A stretch of DNA of 7,493 nucleotides, taken from Chromatiales bacterium. Its GTDB lineage: Bacteria > Pseudomonadota > Gammaproteobacteria > UBA6429 > Thiohalophilaceae. The stretch's first letter is position 1. Every line of letters starts with the position of its first letter. Of this stretch, positions 1-6,676 are shown in pieces. Made by a program: the position numbers and the translations under genes. The DNA lies in contig JALXDW010000123.1 in assembly GCA_027070385.1 (NCBI GenBank), positions 1 through 7,493 on the forward strand, in the 5' to 3' direction. The notes below the pieces were generated by a model. It was given only the letters and a program-made list of their open reading frames with translations, searched no databases and was not told where the DNA came from.

Positions 1-1276
1 GGTGGCAATGGCTGTCAGTTCTATCATTATGTTGGGGATCAGCAATATTTATCTGTCGACCAAAAAGTCTTATGTCGTTCATGATGAATTTTCACGTATC
101 CAGGAAAATGGCCGTTATAGCATGGAGACTTTATCAGAAAATATTCGTAATGCCGGCTTTTTTGGTTGTGCATCCGGACAAGGATTAGGCACGATTACCA
201 ACGGACTGAACCAGGATGAAGACGCTGCCTGGAATTTTCAAACCGGCTTGATGGGCTATGAAGCGGTTGGCACTGATTATGATCAAGCCACGCTAGCCAC
301 CCCCAAAACAATCACCCCGGAAATCAATGATGGGGCACCCGCAGACTGGGTCACCGCAGCAGGAATGACATCAGATGGAACGCCCATCTCGGTTAATCCC
401 GATGCGGTCATTGCCGCACTTGCGGTAAAGGGTTCTGATATTCTTATTTTGCGTACAACAGAAGGAACCGGGGTACGGATCACAAAAGACAATAGCTCCG
501 CAACATTATTTGTAGAAGATCAAGGCACCGTTGCCAATGCCTGCCCTCAACCGGCCGGCCCCAATACTGACAGCATCAGTGGTATTTGCAAAGGTGATAT
601 CCTGATGGTTTCAGATTGTGCAAAATCGCGTATCTTTCAGGCAACCGGGGTTGCACCAGGTGGTGGCCCGGGCGTTTGTGGTGGCAAACCCTGCTTTAAC
701 CTGACACATGCCGCATCCGGTGATCCAGGGAACGATCCAAGCTATGCTTCCTGGAACGATCAAAGTGGTGCAGATGGTTACGGTTCTGATTCTGAAATAA
801 TAAAACTGGTTACAAAAACTTATTTTGTCGGTGTAAACCCGCCCCCTGGCGGCACCATTACTGAACCGTCACTGTATGTTCGTATCAATGATGGTACCCC
901 AGAACCACTTGTTGAAGGTATTGAAAACATGCAAGTGCTCTATGGTGTTGACACAACCGGTGATGGTGTTGCCAACCGCTATTACTCAGCCAATGATGTT
1001 CCTGATCAGGATGCCGATACAGATACTGTTTTTGATGGTGTCGTCAGTGTCAAAGTAAGTCTGCTTGCCCGCACACCTGAAAACTTACCGGGCTTGAACC
1101 GAACGGCAGCCGATTATGCCAACCTCATTTACGCCATGGTCAGTCCTGCACCCGGGGCATCCATTATGATTGATCCCGTAGCTGCTGCCGATGGTGTCGC
1201 TTCCGATCAACACATGCGTAAAGTCTATAACATGACAATAAAAATTCGAAACAAATCTTTCAACGTTGCAAATTAA
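1..1276 (+). CDS. pilW: Type IV pilus minor pilin PilW (5' partial)
   Basis: PilW is a membrane-anchored minor pilin that joins PilV, PilX, PilE and FimU in the tip complex that primes pilus assembly and carries PilY1. The 5' end is cut off: the first base fits the last base of a Met codon and the next codons read VAMAVSS, which matches the prepilin N-terminus (ELMVAMA) from about mature residue 8. Roughly 15-20 residues, including the leader, cleavage site and Glu5, therefore lie outside the window, and the GTG at base 2 is an internal Val codon, not a start. The remaining hydrophobic helix is followed by the PilW-typical block RYSMETLSENIRNAGFFGC. A Gly/Pro/Cys-rich loop (bases about 640-730) and the block MQVLYGVDTTGDGVANRY (about 929-982) also fit PilW. 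Expected neighbours to the left are pilV and fimU/fimT. pilX starts six bases after the stop, so the two are very probably cotranscribed and perhaps translationally coupled. Family assignment rests on motifs and position. Confidence 0.93.
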   Translation, partial: VAMAVSSIIMLGISNIYLSTKKSYVVHDEFSRIQENGRYSMETLSENIRNAGFFGCASGQGLGTITNGLNQDEDAAWNFQTGLMGYEAVGTDYDQATLATPKTITPEINDGAPADWVTAAGMTSDGTPISVNPDAVIAALAVKGSDILILRTTEGTGVRITKDNSSATLFVEDQGTVANACPQPAGPNTDSISGICKGDILMVSDCAKSRIFQATGVAPGGGPGVCGGKPCFNLTHAASGDPGNDPSYASWNDQSGADGYGSDSEIIKLVTKTYFVGVNPPPGGTITEPSLYVRINDGTPEPLVEGIENMQVLYGVDTTGDGVANRYYSANDVPDQDADTDTVFDGVVSVKVSLLARTPENLPGLNRTAADYANLIYAMVSPAPGASIMIDPVAAADGVASDQHMRKVYNMTIKIRNKSFNVAN

Positions 1277-1282
1277 ACAGTT

Positions 1283-1867
1283 ATGAAAAATTCAATACAC
1301 ATAAAAATTCATCAACCATCTGTTAAACAACATGGAGCCGTTCTTGTCATGGCTTTGTTGATGTTGTTTGTACTGACTTTAATTGGTGTCAGTTCGATTA
1401 ATACAACAACACTGGAAGAAAAAATGTCCGGTAACACACGTAACCGACATCTTGCCTTCCAATCAGCAGAATCGGCCATACGTGATGCAGAAAAATTTAT
1501 TGAAGCAGCCATACTCATCCCGGCAACCCAGTTTGCGGATGACGGTGGCACCAATGGTTTATATACCCTGGGTAACGGTCCCAGCAGTGCCGATGCTGTT
1601 AATCCCGACTGGTGGACAGCAAACAGTAAAACGGCCTATAGCAAAACCAAACAAGGTGTTTACTCACAACCACAATATGTAATTGAACATTTAGGCAGTG
1701 TTAAACAAAGTGAAGTAACCGACGTTAATATTTTTGGTGGTGGCAGCGGTGGCGGCGGCGGCGGTGGCCAGGGAACCATTGAAACCTTTCGTATCACTGC
1801 TCGCGGAACAGGCGCAACAGACAATGCCGTTGTTGTTATTCAAACTCACTATGGTAAACGCATCTAG
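1283..1867 (+). CDS. pilX: Type IV pilus minor pilin PilX
   Basis: PilX is a minor pilin of the tip-priming complex and bridges the pilin subunits to PilY1 in the inner membrane and pilus tip. The 194-residue product has an 18-residue leader ending in Gly18, the likely prepilin-peptidase site, then a hydrophobic helix at about 19-38 (AVLVMALLMLFVLTLIGVSS). Mature position 5 is Met23, not the Glu of major pilins; other PilX proteins also lack this Glu. The family signature follows at 41-70: TTTLEEKMSGN, then LAFQSAESAIRDAE. The C-terminal half has a DWW motif, YVIEHLG, a glycine run at 152-162 and the strand FRITARGTG. The start is fixed: no other Met precedes the hydrophobic helix. I see no clear Shine-Dalgarno sequence in the six-base gap after pilW, so translation may depend on coupling to pilW. 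The length is usual for the family. The only odd feature is the long glycine tract. Confidence 0.93.
   Translation: MKNSIHIKIHQPSVKQHGAVLVMALLMLFVLTLIGVSSINTTTLEEKMSGNTRNRHLAFQSAESAIRDAEKFIEAAILIPATQFADDGGTNGLYTLGNGPSSADAVNPDWWTANSKTAYSKTKQGVYSQPQYVIEHLGSVKQSEVTDVNIFGGGSGGGGGGGQGTIETFRITARGTGATDNAVVVIQTHYGKRI
1736..1768 (+). repeat. GGN trinucleotide tract encoding a poly-glycine run in PilX
   Basis: Eleven consecutive codons (PilX residues 152-162) read Gly-Gly-Gly-Ser followed by seven Gly, all GGT or GGC apart from one AGC. Four GGC codons in a row plus flanking GGT make a short imperfect microsatellite. In-frame slippage would change the length of this loop without breaking the reading frame. 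It lies just before the C-terminal beta-strand FRITARG, so it is probably a flexible surface loop. Confidence 0.8.
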
Positions 1868-1889
1868 TAAGGACTCACACTTACTTTTT
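1866..1889 (+). terminator. Weak hairpin with T-run between pilX and pilY1 (possible attenuator)
   Basis: The arms AGTAAG (1866-1871) and CTTACT (1880-1885) form a perfect 6-bp stem around an 8-base loop, followed at once by TTTT and then an AT-rich stretch (1886-1898). This has the layout of an intrinsic terminator, but only two of the six pairs are G-C, so it would be weak and probably partial. The first arm overlaps the pilX stop codon and a TAAGGA sequence about 40 bases before the pilY1 start. Partial termination here would lower pilY1 transcript relative to pilW and pilX; that is inference. Confidence 0.3.
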
Positions 1890-1913
1890 ATTAATTAAGC
1901 AGGTACATTTATT

Positions 1914-4900
1914 ATGAAATATTCTGTCACTCTCAAAAAAACCATTACCAGTGCTGCTTTAACATTATTTCTCATGCCTGCTTTCGCTGGCCCTGGTACA
2001 TTGATTAACAGCCCATTGTTTGTAAGTGCTACTGCCGCATCCAATATTATGTTTATTGTTGATAATTCATTATCAATGAACATGGTTGCAGAAGAATCCA
2101 GTACCACGGATACCGATAAATACGACAAAACCAAAACCTATATTACAGACTGTACAAGTCCGGTTGCCAGCACCCAAAATGTTTATATTTATATCACCGG
2201 TGGCAAACCAAAAGTCCGTTATGTCTATAATAGCGGCACAAGTTATACTGTTAATTATAATGCTGCAAATAAAAGTACCGGGGATATTTGTTTTGACCCG
2301 ACCACCAATTATAAAGCCGGACTTAATGCCACCGCAGGTACGCGTCCCACTTACAGTAACAACGTGGCACTTTACAGTGGTAATTACCTGAACTGGTATT
2401 TTAAATTTGATAACACCAGTACAAACTGGGATGCCGGTCAACAAATCAAACCGGGAACAAAATCACGTAAAACAATCGCATCGGAAAGTATGACTTCACT
2501 GCTCACGGCTCTTGAAAGTTCAGATGTCGATCTACGTGTTGGCCTGTCAAGTTTTTATCCAAGCTCATCATACATTGGTGTAAAAATATTTGACGAGATA
2601 AAACTGCTGGATTCAACACATCTTGCCAGCATGGTAGACCATTTAAAAATAACCAGTACCGATAAAACAAATCTGGGTGATGGTTGGGGAACACCCCTTG
2701 GCACCAGCCTTTATCAAATTGGCCGTTACTTTACCGGTGAAACCGGTTCGGCAGGCCCGATGAATGGCAGCCTTAACAGTGCCACAAGCGGAGTCAATGA
2801 CACCAACGGTTCATGGAATGGTCATATTACTATCCACCCGGACGCCACCAGCAGCCCACCCAAAGAAGCTGTGGATGATGATGACTTGCTAACCTATAAC
2901 CCCCGTTATGATTCATCCATTTCCAGCCCCAGTAAAGAATCACCTATTCAGTACTGGTGCCAGAATAATTTTACCGTTGTCATGACCGATGGCTTGCCTT
3001 CTGTTGACCGGAATAATATCTCATCGTATTTAAAAGATTATGATACAGACTGCGATAGCGCGGTACCCGCATGTGACAGCTATGATCGAAAGACCACTTC
3101 TGACTATATCTATCTGGCAGACAGCCAACAACCGAGTGATTATTTCGATGATGTTGCTCAGGCTCTTTTTGAAGTGGATCTGCGCCCGGATATTAATGAC
3201 TTCGATGGCAACCCGGTTAAAAACAATATCATCACTTACACCATTGCCTTTGCAGATCAGGATGCCTTGGCCAATAAATTGATCTCTGATGCCGGCACTC
3301 AGGGCGGTGGTGAAGCCATCAGTGCCTCTGACGGCCAGGATCTTATAAAGAAATTCACTGAAGTCACCAACAAAATCCTTGCGACAACCTCATCAGCCGC
3401 AGCGGTAACATTTAACACCAGCTCTCTCGGTAGTGACACCGCTGTCTACCAGTCTTTATTCAGTACTGCACGCTGGAGTGGTGAAATCAACGCCTTCCCG
3501 ATTATTCTTGACTCAACGGATCCGATCAAAAACGGTAATGTTGATTTTGGTTGTACCCCGGATGTCACCTCTAATTGCTGGAGTGCATCAACCCATATTG
3601 ACAACCTGGCATTCGACAAAGTCACCAGCCTGTTTCTGGATAACCGACAAGTTATTACCTTTAACCCGACAACCAAAAAAGGGATTGCATTTAAAACACC
3701 GGCTGATTTTACATCCCCCGCTGCGGATGAAATCACAACAACAATGATCAATGATCTTTGTAAAGGCCCGGACGCACCACTTGTTTTGGGCGTAGCCTGT
3801 ACCAGTGCAACCCCATCAGCAAAAACAGATAGTCAACTGTTTGTAAAAAGAATGGTCAACTATATTCGGGGCGACAGAACTTTTGAAGATATTTCACTGA
3901 CACCATCATTCCGAATTCGTCAAACCGTTCTTGGTGATATTATTAATGGTGCCCCAGTGTTTGTGGGTGCGCCTAATTTCGGTTGGAGTTCAACAGAAGA
4001 CACCAGCAACAAATTTGGTGAAACAGGTAATCGTTATTCCGACTTCAAATCATTAAAAGCTGCACGTGATGAGGTTCTGTATTCCTCTGCAAACGACGGT
4101 ATGTTGCACGCATTCAGAACTGAAACGGTGGGTTCGGCTAAAAGAGAATTAGCCGGTGATGAACTATTTGCCTACATGCCTTCATTCGTTTTTTCAGATA
4201 ATGCAAATGAAGGCTACCATTATCTTGTCGAACCAACCTATACACACAAGTACTACCTGGATTTAACTCCAACCTTTACTGATGTCTATATCAAGGCCAA
4301 AGATTCAACCCAGTCCGACTTTAAAGCACTCTCACCTGACTGGCATACGATTCTGCTTGGTGGTTCACGGGGTGGAGCCAAAAAAGGTATTTTTGCTCTC
4401 AATATTACAGACCCCACCACCATTACAGAGGCAAATGCTGCCGATAAAATTCTTTGGGAATTCACCGACAGTGATGATGCAGACTTGGGCTTTACCTTTA
4501 GTAAACCAACCATTGCTTTAACAAATGCGGTTGATTCCGATGGCTTAAACCGCTGGGCCGCTATTTTCGGTAATGGATACCAAAATGACGATGGCTCCTC
4601 TTTCCCAACCGGTGCCAGCTGTCACGCGGTATTGTATGTTGTTTTTCTTGACGGAGGTCTTGATGGCACCTGGACACTCGGCACTGATCCTGACACGGCT
4701 GATTACATAAAAATTGACACCAAGGTTGGTTCAACAACATCAGGGGACTGTAACGGTTTATCCACCCCCGCTTTAGCCGACACTGACGGTGATCGTATTC
4801 TGGATCGTGTTTATGCCGGTGATGTTCAAGGTAACATGTGGGCATTCGACTTAACCTGTAGTGGCGCAAGTTGTGGTACAACAGACTTTAAAGTTGCCTA

Positions 4901-5681
4901 TAAAACAGGGTCAACACCTAAACCATTATTCACAACTCAGGATCCAGACGGGACACCACAACCCATTACCTCAAAACCAATCCTCGCCAGGAATTCCCGA
5001 GAAACGACCACCGTTTCCAATGAACCCAATATTCTGGTGCTTTTCGGAACCGGGCAATACCACGCAGCCAGCGATGGAACAGGAACCTCAAAAATTAATT
5101 CTTTCTATGGCATATGGGATAGCGGAACGGGCAAATTAACGGATGACCGTACCAACACCACGTTAATTGAACAAGTATTAACAACCACAACAACGGCGGT
5201 TGGTGAACTCCGACAAATCACCTCCAATACCATAGACTGGAGTACCAATAAAGGTTGGTTTATTGATTTGGCACCACAAGATCTCACCACCAACGAAGCA
5301 GAAGAACGCGTTGTAGCCAACCCGGCTATTCGTGGTGAAACACTATTCTTTAATACTTTAATACCGAATGCACAGGTCTGTGGATTCGGTGGCTCCGGTT
5401 GGTTAATGTCGATTGATCTATTCACAGGAGGACAAACAAGTAAAACTGTTTTTGATGCCAATAGTGATGGTGTAGTCGATGAAGGTGATAACATTGGAGG
5501 CAGCATCCACGTGGGTGAAAAAATTGACGGTCTTCCAGCAGACTCCAGTTTTATTGGTGATTACCAATATACTCAAAGCAGTAATAAAGACATTGATAAA
5601 CGAAAAATTGATCCCGATGGTGGCAATGATGATAACCGCTTGGGACGTTTATCCTGGCGTGAACTTCGTCCAGAAAACTAA
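1914..5681 (+). CDS. pilY1: Type IV pilus tip adhesin/assembly factor PilY1
   Basis: PilY1 sits at the pilus tip and cell surface, promotes pilus extension against PilT-driven retraction, and acts in adhesion and surface sensing. The 1255-residue product is slightly longer than P. aeruginosa PilY1 (about 1160). A Sec signal peptide covers residues 1-25 (KK, hydrophobic core, PAFA before Gly26). A von Willebrand A-type domain runs from about 43 to about 480. Its metal-site residues are all present: D50, S52 and S54 (DNSLS), T260 (TPLG) and D359 (MTDG). A large insert between the first and second motifs holds YSGNYLNWYF, as in other PilY1 proteins. RGD lies at 652-654, then LGDIINGAPVFVG (from L673) opens the PilC/PilY1 beta-propeller with ANDGMLHAF (726-734) and GGSRGG (816-821). 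Likely Ca2+ loops are DTDGDRILD (956-964) and DANSDGVVDEGD (1181-1192). The end GRLSWREL is family-typical. ATG 1914 is the first possible start, because an in-frame stop lies at 1896-1898; AGG at 1901-1903 is a modest ribosome site. Confidence 0.96.
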   Translation: MKYSVTLKKTITSAALTLFLMPAFAGPGTLINSPLFVSATAASNIMFIVDNSLSMNMVAEESSTTDTDKYDKTKTYITDCTSPVASTQNVYIYITGGKPKVRYVYNSGTSYTVNYNAANKSTGDICFDPTTNYKAGLNATAGTRPTYSNNVALYSGNYLNWYFKFDNTSTNWDAGQQIKPGTKSRKTIASESMTSLLTALESSDVDLRVGLSSFYPSSSYIGVKIFDEIKLLDSTHLASMVDHLKITSTDKTNLGDGWGTPLGTSLYQIGRYFTGETGSAGPMNGSLNSATSGVNDTNGSWNGHITIHPDATSSPPKEAVDDDDLLTYNPRYDSSISSPSKESPIQYWCQNNFTVVMTDGLPSVDRNNISSYLKDYDTDCDSAVPACDSYDRKTTSDYIYLADSQQPSDYFDDVAQALFEVDLRPDINDFDGNPVKNNIITYTIAFADQDALANKLISDAGTQGGGEAISASDGQDLIKKFTEVTNKILATTSSAAAVTFNTSSLGSDTAVYQSLFSTARWSGEINAFPIILDSTDPIKNGNVDFGCTPDVTSNCWSASTHIDNLAFDKVTSLFLDNRQVITFNPTTKKGIAFKTPADFTSPAADEITTTMINDLCKGPDAPLVLGVACTSATPSAKTDSQLFVKRMVNYIRGDRTFEDISLTPSFRIRQTVLGDIINGAPVFVGAPNFGWSSTEDTSNKFGETGNRYSDFKSLKAARDEVLYSSANDGMLHAFRTETVGSAKRELAGDELFAYMPSFVFSDNANEGYHYLVEPTYTHKYYLDLTPTFTDVYIKAKDSTQSDFKALSPDWHTILLGGSRGGAKKGIFALNITDPTTITEANAADKILWEFTDSDDADLGFTFSKPTIALTNAVDSDGLNRWAAIFGNGYQNDDGSSFPTGASCHAVLYVVFLDGGLDGTWTLGTDPDTADYIKIDTKVGSTTSGDCNGLSTPALADTDGDRILDRVYAGDVQGNMWAFDLTCSGASCGTTDFKVAYKTGSTPKPLFTTQDPDGTPQPITSKPILARNSRETTTVSNEPNILVLFGTGQYHAASDGTGTSKINSFYGIWDSGTGKLTDDRTNTTLIEQVLTTTTTAVGELRQITSNTIDWSTNKGWFIDLAPQDLTTNEAEERVVANPAIRGETLFFNTLIPNAQVCGFGGSGWLMSIDLFTGGQTSKTVFDANSDGVVDEGDNIGGSIHVGEKIDGLPADSSFIGDYQYTQSSNKDIDKRKIDPDGGNDDNRLGRLSWRELRPEN

Positions 5682-5694
5682 CCCGATTATATTC

Positions 5695-5699
5695 AGAGG
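5695..5699 (+). promoter_or_regulatory. Ribosome binding site of the pilE-type gene
   Basis: AGAGG lies ten bases before ATG 5710. An in-frame TGA immediately precedes that ATG, so no longer N-terminus is possible, and the resulting eight-residue prepilin leader is normal. The spacing is slightly long, suggesting moderate initiation. Confidence 0.55.
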
Positions 5700-5709
5700 C
5701 CTTGATTGA

Positions 5710-6333
5710 ATGAAACAGAAGCAACAAGCAGGATTTAGTTTACTCGAACTCATGGTCGCGATGGGTATTGTCGCCATCCTTGTTACCGTAGGTTGGCCAA
5801 TGTTTGTCGAACAGGGGCGTACTAGCAACCGTACTGACGCAATCCTGGCCACCAATGCTGTCGCACTGGCATTGACACAATTCGAATCGGACAATGGCAA
5901 CTTTATCTGGGCAACCCCCCCCGACCCGGTCACTGCTGTTAATGCACATAACCGCTACTTACCAATGGTTCCCGTTGGTGTAGCAAGTGGCACACCGGCT
6001 GATAATATTTGTACAGAACGACGTGGCTTTCGCTGGGTTCCCGCTGATGGTCGTTATGAATCCTGCCGCGGACTTTATTCCATTAGTGTCAGTATTGACG
6101 GTGTTGCAGATAATGCTGCCGGTACAAGTTTTATTATTACAACCACTGCGATTGCAGGCCGGGAGCAAGCCGCAATCGCGGGTGACCCAAATGCAGGCGA
6201 TCCACCATGCCAACAATTTATTCTGGATAACAACGGTGTAAAAGATTACAACCCTTCTGCTGATCTTCTGCTAATAGAAGCAAAGGGGGTCAACGATTTG
6301 CACTCGGTTAAAAAATGCTGGGGCAGTGATTAA
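5710..6333 (+). CDS. pilE: Type IV minor pilin, PilE-type
   Basis: This is a membrane-anchored minor pilin of the tip complex, by position the equivalent of P. aeruginosa PilE. The eight-residue leader MKQKQQAG ends in Gly8; the mature protein starts FSLLELMVAMG with Phe9 as residue 1 and Glu13 as Glu5, the classic class III signal for PilD cleavage and N-methylation. The hydrophobic helix runs to about residue 28. The globular part has four Cys (C101, C119, C167, C203) and ends in KKCWGSD. The paired C-terminal cysteines and terminal Cys-Trp are usual for PilE-type proteins, while C101 and C119 suggest a second disulfide. At 207 residues it is longer than the common 130-160. The gene follows pilY1 by 28 bases, with no pilY2 between. 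A run of eight C (5915-5922) lies in codons 69-71 (Thr-Pro-Pro). The name PilE rests on gene order and architecture; another minor pilin class such as FimT/FimU is less likely at this place. Confidence 0.85.
   Translation: MKQKQQAGFSLLELMVAMGIVAILVTVGWPMFVEQGRTSNRTDAILATNAVALALTQFESDNGNFIWATPPDPVTAVNAHNRYLPMVPVGVASGTPADNICTERRGFRWVPADGRYESCRGLYSISVSIDGVADNAAGTSFIITTTAIAGREQAAIAGDPNAGDPPCQQFILDNNGVKDYNPSADLLLIEAKGVNDLHSVKKCWGSD
5915..5922 (+). repeat. C8 homopolymer inside the pilE-type gene
   Basis: Eight consecutive C bases span codons 69-71 (ACC CCC CCC) of the minor pilin. It is the longest G/C homopolymer I noticed in the window. A one-base slip would shift the frame after about 70 residues and remove the whole globular domain while keeping the membrane helix. 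Confidence 0.85.
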
Positions 6334-6343
6334 ATCATGCCCC
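6320..6343. terminator. GC-rich hairpin over the pilE stop codon, possible - strand terminator
   Basis: GGGGCA (6320-6325) pairs with TGCCCC (6338-6343), and inside it TGAT (6327-6330) pairs with ATCA (6334-6337). One G is bulged and the loop is TAA, which is the pilE stop codon itself. On the + strand the stem is followed by CTCAAAATT, with no T-run, so it is unlikely to stop pilin transcription outright but could pause it or protect the 3' end. Read on the - strand, the stem is followed by AGCA and then six T (complement of 6310-6315). This resembles an intrinsic terminator for ispH transcripts running leftward, although the four-base spacer is not ideal. Confidence 0.45.
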
Positions 6344-6358
6344 CTCAAAATTAAATAC

Positions 6359-6363
6359 GGAGA
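6359..6363 (+). promoter_or_regulatory. Ribosome binding site of the Sel1-like gene
   Basis: GGAGA lies six bases before ATG 6370. It is the clearest Shine-Dalgarno sequence in the window and supports both the reality of this small gene and its start codon. Confidence 0.7.
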
Positions 6364-6369
6364 AATTGT

Positions 6370-6672
6370 ATGAAAAAATTCACAGCCCTTTTGTTCCTTC
6401 TCGTTGCCTTCAGTATGCCGCAAACAAGTTATGCTGACAGCTGCAGTCTGACGAAAACACTGTATAAAAGTGGTAAATTTCAGCGTGCCTTCAAACAGGC
6501 CAAAACCTATGCAACTTACAACAATCCCTGTGCCGAATTTTATCTGGGGCTGATGTATTTAAACGGTGAAGGGGTCAAAATGAATGCTAAAAAAGGCGAT
6601 GAGCTGATACAAAGCGCAGCCAAACACGGTTATCAGGAAGCGATTGATTTTCTGGAAAACCGACCTTTCTAG
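6370..6672 (+). CDS. Small secreted protein with one Sel1-like repeat
   Basis: The 100-residue product begins with a Sec signal peptide: MKKF, a hydrophobic core at about 5-16, and SYA before Asp23, giving a mature periplasmic or exported protein of about 78 residues. Residues 54-88 form a single Sel1-like (TPR-related) repeat, seen in AEFYLGLMYLNGEGV, then KKGDELIQSAAKHGY. Residues 24-50 look like a further helical pair (LYKSGKFQRAFKQAKTYA) of a degenerate repeat. The mature protein has two Cys (C25, C54) that could form a disulfide. Such repeats usually mediate protein-protein contacts; no catalytic residues are visible. The strong ribosome site, signal peptide and repeat make it a real gene. 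It starts 36 bases after pilE on the same strand, so it may be the last gene of the pilin operon. Its 3' end is four bases from that of convergent ispH. A role in pilus biogenesis is suggested only by position; the protein could be unrelated. Confidence 0.85.
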   Translation: MKKFTALLFLLVAFSMPQTSYADSCSLTKTLYKSGKFQRAFKQAKTYATYNNPCAEFYLGLMYLNGEGVKMNAKKGDELIQSAAKHGYQEAIDFLENRPF

Positions 6673-6676
6673 GCCA

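Noticed and set aside
1312..1554. 80-residue - strand frame opposite the pilX N-terminus
   Set aside because: It mirrors the conserved PilX hydrophobic helix and signature; no independent evidence supports it.
1886..1913. AT-rich stretch before pilY1 as a separate promoter
   Set aside because: TTATTAATT resembles a -10 element, but I found no credible -35 at the right distance, and the sequence is equally explained as the tail of the weak hairpin.
2073..2444. 123-residue open frame on the - strand inside pilY1
   Set aside because: It is antisense to the well-conserved signal peptide and vWA region of PilY1, has no ribosome site or recognisable domain, and its composition looks like a shadow of the coding strand.
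5105..5506. 133-residue open frame on the - strand near the pilY1 3' end
   Set aside because: It is antisense to conserved PilY1 propeller sequence, with no domain or initiation signal; it is a shadow frame.
6334..6369. Independent promoter for the Sel1-like gene
   Set aside because: TTGCAC at 6298-6303 could be a -35, but nothing resembling a -10 lies 16-19 bases downstream.
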